Source of the DNA: TH-plancto1 sp043777375
Lineage (GTDB): Bacteria; Planctomycetota; Planctomycetia; Planctomycetales; Planctomycetaceae
DNA: 64,000 nt
Direction of reading: 5' to 3'
NCBI GenBank assembly: GCA_043777375.1
Contig: JAYWHX010000133.1
Span: forward strand, 1-64,000
Shown: piece by piece, positions 62,058 to 64,000 of the stretch
Layout of the letters: every line of letters starts with the position of its first letter
Position numbering within the stretch: the stretch's first letter is position 1
Made by a program: the position numbers and the translations under genes
The notes under the pieces: model-generated
What the model was told of the DNA's origin: nothing
What the model saw: the letters and a program-made list of their open reading frames with translations, nothing else
Database searches by the model: none

Positions 62058-63805
62058 CGAAAATCATTCTCGGTCGCGACGTGCAGAACGGCCACGAGGT
62101 CGGGTTCGACTCGGATTATCTGGCCCGGCACCTACATCTGGTGGGCGCGACGGGTTCTGGGAAGACCACGGCGCTGTTGAGTATTATTCGGCAGATCCTG
62201 ACGGCCACACATGAGACCGCGTGTCTGTTCGTCATCGACCCGATGGGAAACCTCAGCCACGACCTGCTGCGGTGGATGGCCAATACGCGGTACTGTCCCG
62301 AAGGAGTGCGACGGCGGCTGCTGTACATTGAAGCTGCTCGTGAAGATGTGGTCTTGCCGTTCAATCCCTTATTGTTTGAATCCCCCGCACACGAGTATTT
62401 CCAGGTCGAACGGTCGATCAGCCTGATTCTCCGGGCTTGGGATAGCCAGGAGCTTTCCGCCATGCCGAGGCTCCGGAAATGGACCTTCAATGCGTTCCTC
62501 GCGGCGGCAAGATTGAAGCTGCCGATCTCGATCTGTGAGTACTTGTTGCAGCCCGGATCAGCCGAGCATGATGCTCTGCTGCGGATTCTTCCAACAGATG
62601 TCAAATACGAATGGCACGAGATTCTGAACGCCCGTGGCAGCGAAGCGATTCGCATTCTGGAAAGCACGAGGAACCGCTTGGACCCCTACTTCCGAAGCAT
62701 CATTCTCAAGAGGATGTTCGGCAGTCGCAAGAATTACTTCGATGTCGAGCGATTCATCAGGGAAAGACGGATCGTCATACTCAACGTTGCGAGTTACCGG
62801 CGCATCCCGACCCAATTGTCGAGTGCAATCGGTGGCATCGCCTTAAACGAGATTCTGCAGACCGCTTTGAGTATGGATCGGAAAATCGTTAGTCCGACCT
62901 ATCTCGTGCTCGATGAGTTTCAAAACTATGTCAACGGAGACATCTATGAGGCCATCCCGACCGTGCGACAGAAGGGATTGCGACTGATTCTGTCGCATCA
63001 GAGCTTCAGTCAGTTGATCCAGGGTGACATCGATCTCATGGGCTTGATTTGGCAGCCCCGTAGTCGGCTGGCATTTGCGGTGGATGCGCTCGATGCCGAT
63101 ACTCTGGCCCATGAGTTGGCTTCGCTGACCTATGATCCGATGAAGATTAAACACCAACAAGTGTCACACCGGCAGCGGATTGTCGGGTATCGGCGAGAGA
63201 CGCTCAAGACATGGTCCAGTTCCGATGCACGCGGACGTACTCAAGGGAAATCTCATGGAGACAATCGATCCGAGAATGAATCGCTCACCCAGCCAGGTGG
63301 CCGTGGAAAGGACCCCACTCGCGGCAGCGGGAAAGGGACCGGTAGCTCATGCGGGGAGAGCGAAGGGAACAGTGAAACGCACACGACATCGACAGGAGAG
63401 CATGAGATCAACGTCCCGATTCATGAAGAGGTCGAGGAACCTTCGGGCGTGACCTTCAAGTCGTTCGACGAGGAGACAAACGAATGGGGCCGAGTCCTGC
63501 GAACACTCAATACTGGAGAAGCTCTCGCCAAGTTCTATAACGACTCGGTCCTGCATCGCGTCCTGATCGATGAAGACCCGATTCCGGACTCGACGCGGCT
63601 GCGAGCTGCGGTCGATGAACTCATTCAGAAGAACTTCGAGTCGGACCTGTTTGTGTCAGCTGCTCAGGCCGATGCCGAAGCGGAAGAGATTCGGTTGTCG
63701 TTGTTTCAGCCCCAGAAACTGATCCTCCCTCCGGGAGTTTTGCAACGTCTCGACAAGATCGATCAGCCACCGTTCGCAGAACCTGATCCCAGTGGACTGG
63801 AGTAG
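62054..63805 (+). CDS. HerA/TraG-like DNA-pumping ATPase
   Basis: 583 residues. Walker A is at about 31-38 (LVGATGSGKTTALLS), then CLFVIDPMGNLSHDLLRWM, and Walker B is LVLDEFQNYVNGDIYEAIPT (about 284-303), followed by LRLILSHQSFSQLIQGDID. The order is that of VirD4/TraG/HerA ATPases and is close to the ATPase at 39249-41513, but without its long N-terminal part. A low-complexity Ser/Gly/Glu/Lys stretch (about 385-455) precedes the C-terminal helical tail. It overlaps the coiled-coil gene by 4 bases. It would form a hexamer that moves DNA at the membrane. Confidence 0.85.
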   Translation: MTKIILGRDVQNGHEVGFDSDYLARHLHLVGATGSGKTTALLSIIRQILTATHETACLFVIDPMGNLSHDLLRWMANTRYCPEGVRRRLLYIEAAREDVVLPFNPLLFESPAHEYFQVERSISLILRAWDSQELSAMPRLRKWTFNAFLAAARLKLPISICEYLLQPGSAEHDALLRILPTDVKYEWHEILNARGSEAIRILESTRNRLDPYFRSIILKRMFGSRKNYFDVERFIRERRIVILNVASYRRIPTQLSSAIGGIALNEILQTALSMDRKIVSPTYLVLDEFQNYVNGDIYEAIPTVRQKGLRLILSHQSFSQLIQGDIDLMGLIWQPRSRLAFAVDALDADTLAHELASLTYDPMKIKHQQVSHRQRIVGYRRETLKTWSSSDARGRTQGKSHGDNRSENESLTQPGGRGKDPTRGSGKGTGSSCGESEGNSETHTTSTGEHEINVPIHEEVEEPSGVTFKSFDEETNEWGRVLRTLNTGEALAKFYNDSVLHRVLIDEDPIPDSTRLRAAVDELIQKNFESDLFVSAAQADAEAEEIRLSLFQPQKLILPPGVLQRLDKIDQPPFAEPDPSGLE

Positions 63806-64000
63806 ATTCGATGACGCATCTCTTGCATCACCTCGGCAACTCGGCGTTCACCGGTCACAGCGATCGTCTCCATCGTAGTCCGCAACTCGTCTCGAAAATC
63901 AGGCGGCACACCGACCGCTTGCCAGTACAAATCGGCGTACCGTTCGCGGAGGCGATTCAATTCCGCTTCGGGCAAGTCAGAACGCGTCTCGAACGAGACC
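63763..64000 (-). CDS. C-terminal part of a gene running out of the window
   Basis: A minus-strand frame, open from the right window edge to a stop at 63763, encodes at least 78 residues: PEAELNRLRERYADLYWQAV ... DFRDELRTTMETIAVTGERR followed by VAEVMQEMRHRIYS. It is helical and charged. The frame has no stop up to 64000, so the start lies outside. It converges with the HerA-like gene and overlaps it by 43 bases. It may be a real gene end or a chance frame. Confidence 0.45.
   Translation of the reverse strand, partial: VSFETRSDLPEAELNRLRERYADLYWQAVGVPPDFRDELRTTMETIAVTGERRVAEVMQEMRHRIYSSPLGSGSANGG

Noticed and set aside
1..64000. CRISPR array
   Set aside because: No regularly spaced repeat-spacer series is visible. 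The only tandem repeats are the 13-bp duplication and the three iteron-like copies.

Overview
Organism and layout. The gene content (many ECF sigma factors, a TgpA-type transglutaminase, long secreted and membrane proteins of unknown family, a BNR-repeat protein, a Csp-type copper protein) and the G+C-rich code suggest a member of the Planctomycetota, probably Planctomycetaceae-like. This is inferred from gene families, since no rRNA marker lies in the window. Positions 1-14.8 kb look like ordinary chromosome: a LOG-family protein, a group-2 sigma-70 factor, prs, a transglutaminase membrane protein, a frameshifted membrane-anchored protein, clpB, a nucleotidyltransferase, a TerC protein, a ferritin-like protein and a DUF1653 protein, several with clear intrinsic terminators.

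At 14857-14922 lies the 3' part of a tRNA-Leu (anticodon loop, long variable arm, T arm and acceptor strand) without a D arm. This is what one end of a tRNA-integrated element looks like. Everything to the right has accessory character, so I read 14.9-64 kb as one composite integrative or plasmid-derived element whose far end is outside the window. The integration is an inference.

Accessory part 1 (15.4-32.1 kb) is a heavy-metal, probably copper-type, island. It holds a Csp1-like four-helix Cys protein, an ECF sigma/zinc-finger anti-sigma pair, and a long minus-strand cluster encoding lipoproteins with Cys/His metal motifs, an HMA protein, a BNR protein, a double-length periplasmic adaptor, an RND pump, a Cys-tailed ECF sigma factor and an HMA-MauE membrane protein. 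The only outer-membrane (TolC/CzcC) gene seen is a pseudogene next to a superoxide dismutase remnant.

Accessory part 2 (32.1-41.5 kb) is a replication and transfer core. It holds a G-skewed non-coding region, an HTH/coiled-coil protein, a RepA-like initiator, iteron-like repeats, a dense array of GC hairpins, a zinc-finger/Toprim primase, a replication-relaxation protein, a VapBC-type pair and a TraG/VirD4-like ATPase.

Accessory part 3 (41.5-55.5 kb) is cargo. It holds a Dcm methylase + MORC-like GHKL ATPase + Rossmann-like protein operon, an N6-methylase-like protein without a visible NPPY motif, several small zinc-ribbon proteins, a tyrosine recombinase, an unfamiliar three-gene operon whose first and last proteins share one N-terminal module, and an SprT-like protease. 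Parts of this cargo are visibly richer in A+T than the neighbours.

Accessory part 4 (55.7-63.8 kb) is the most striking unit: a tightly spaced operon with a two-pass membrane protein, a 514-residue unknown, a tubulin/FtsZ-like GTPase, an exported von Willebrand factor A protein, a 40-residue hydrophobic peptide, a membrane coiled-coil protein and a HerA/TraG-like ATPase. I know of no described machine with this exact composition. It may be a tubulin-based membrane or DNA-movement apparatus carried by the element.
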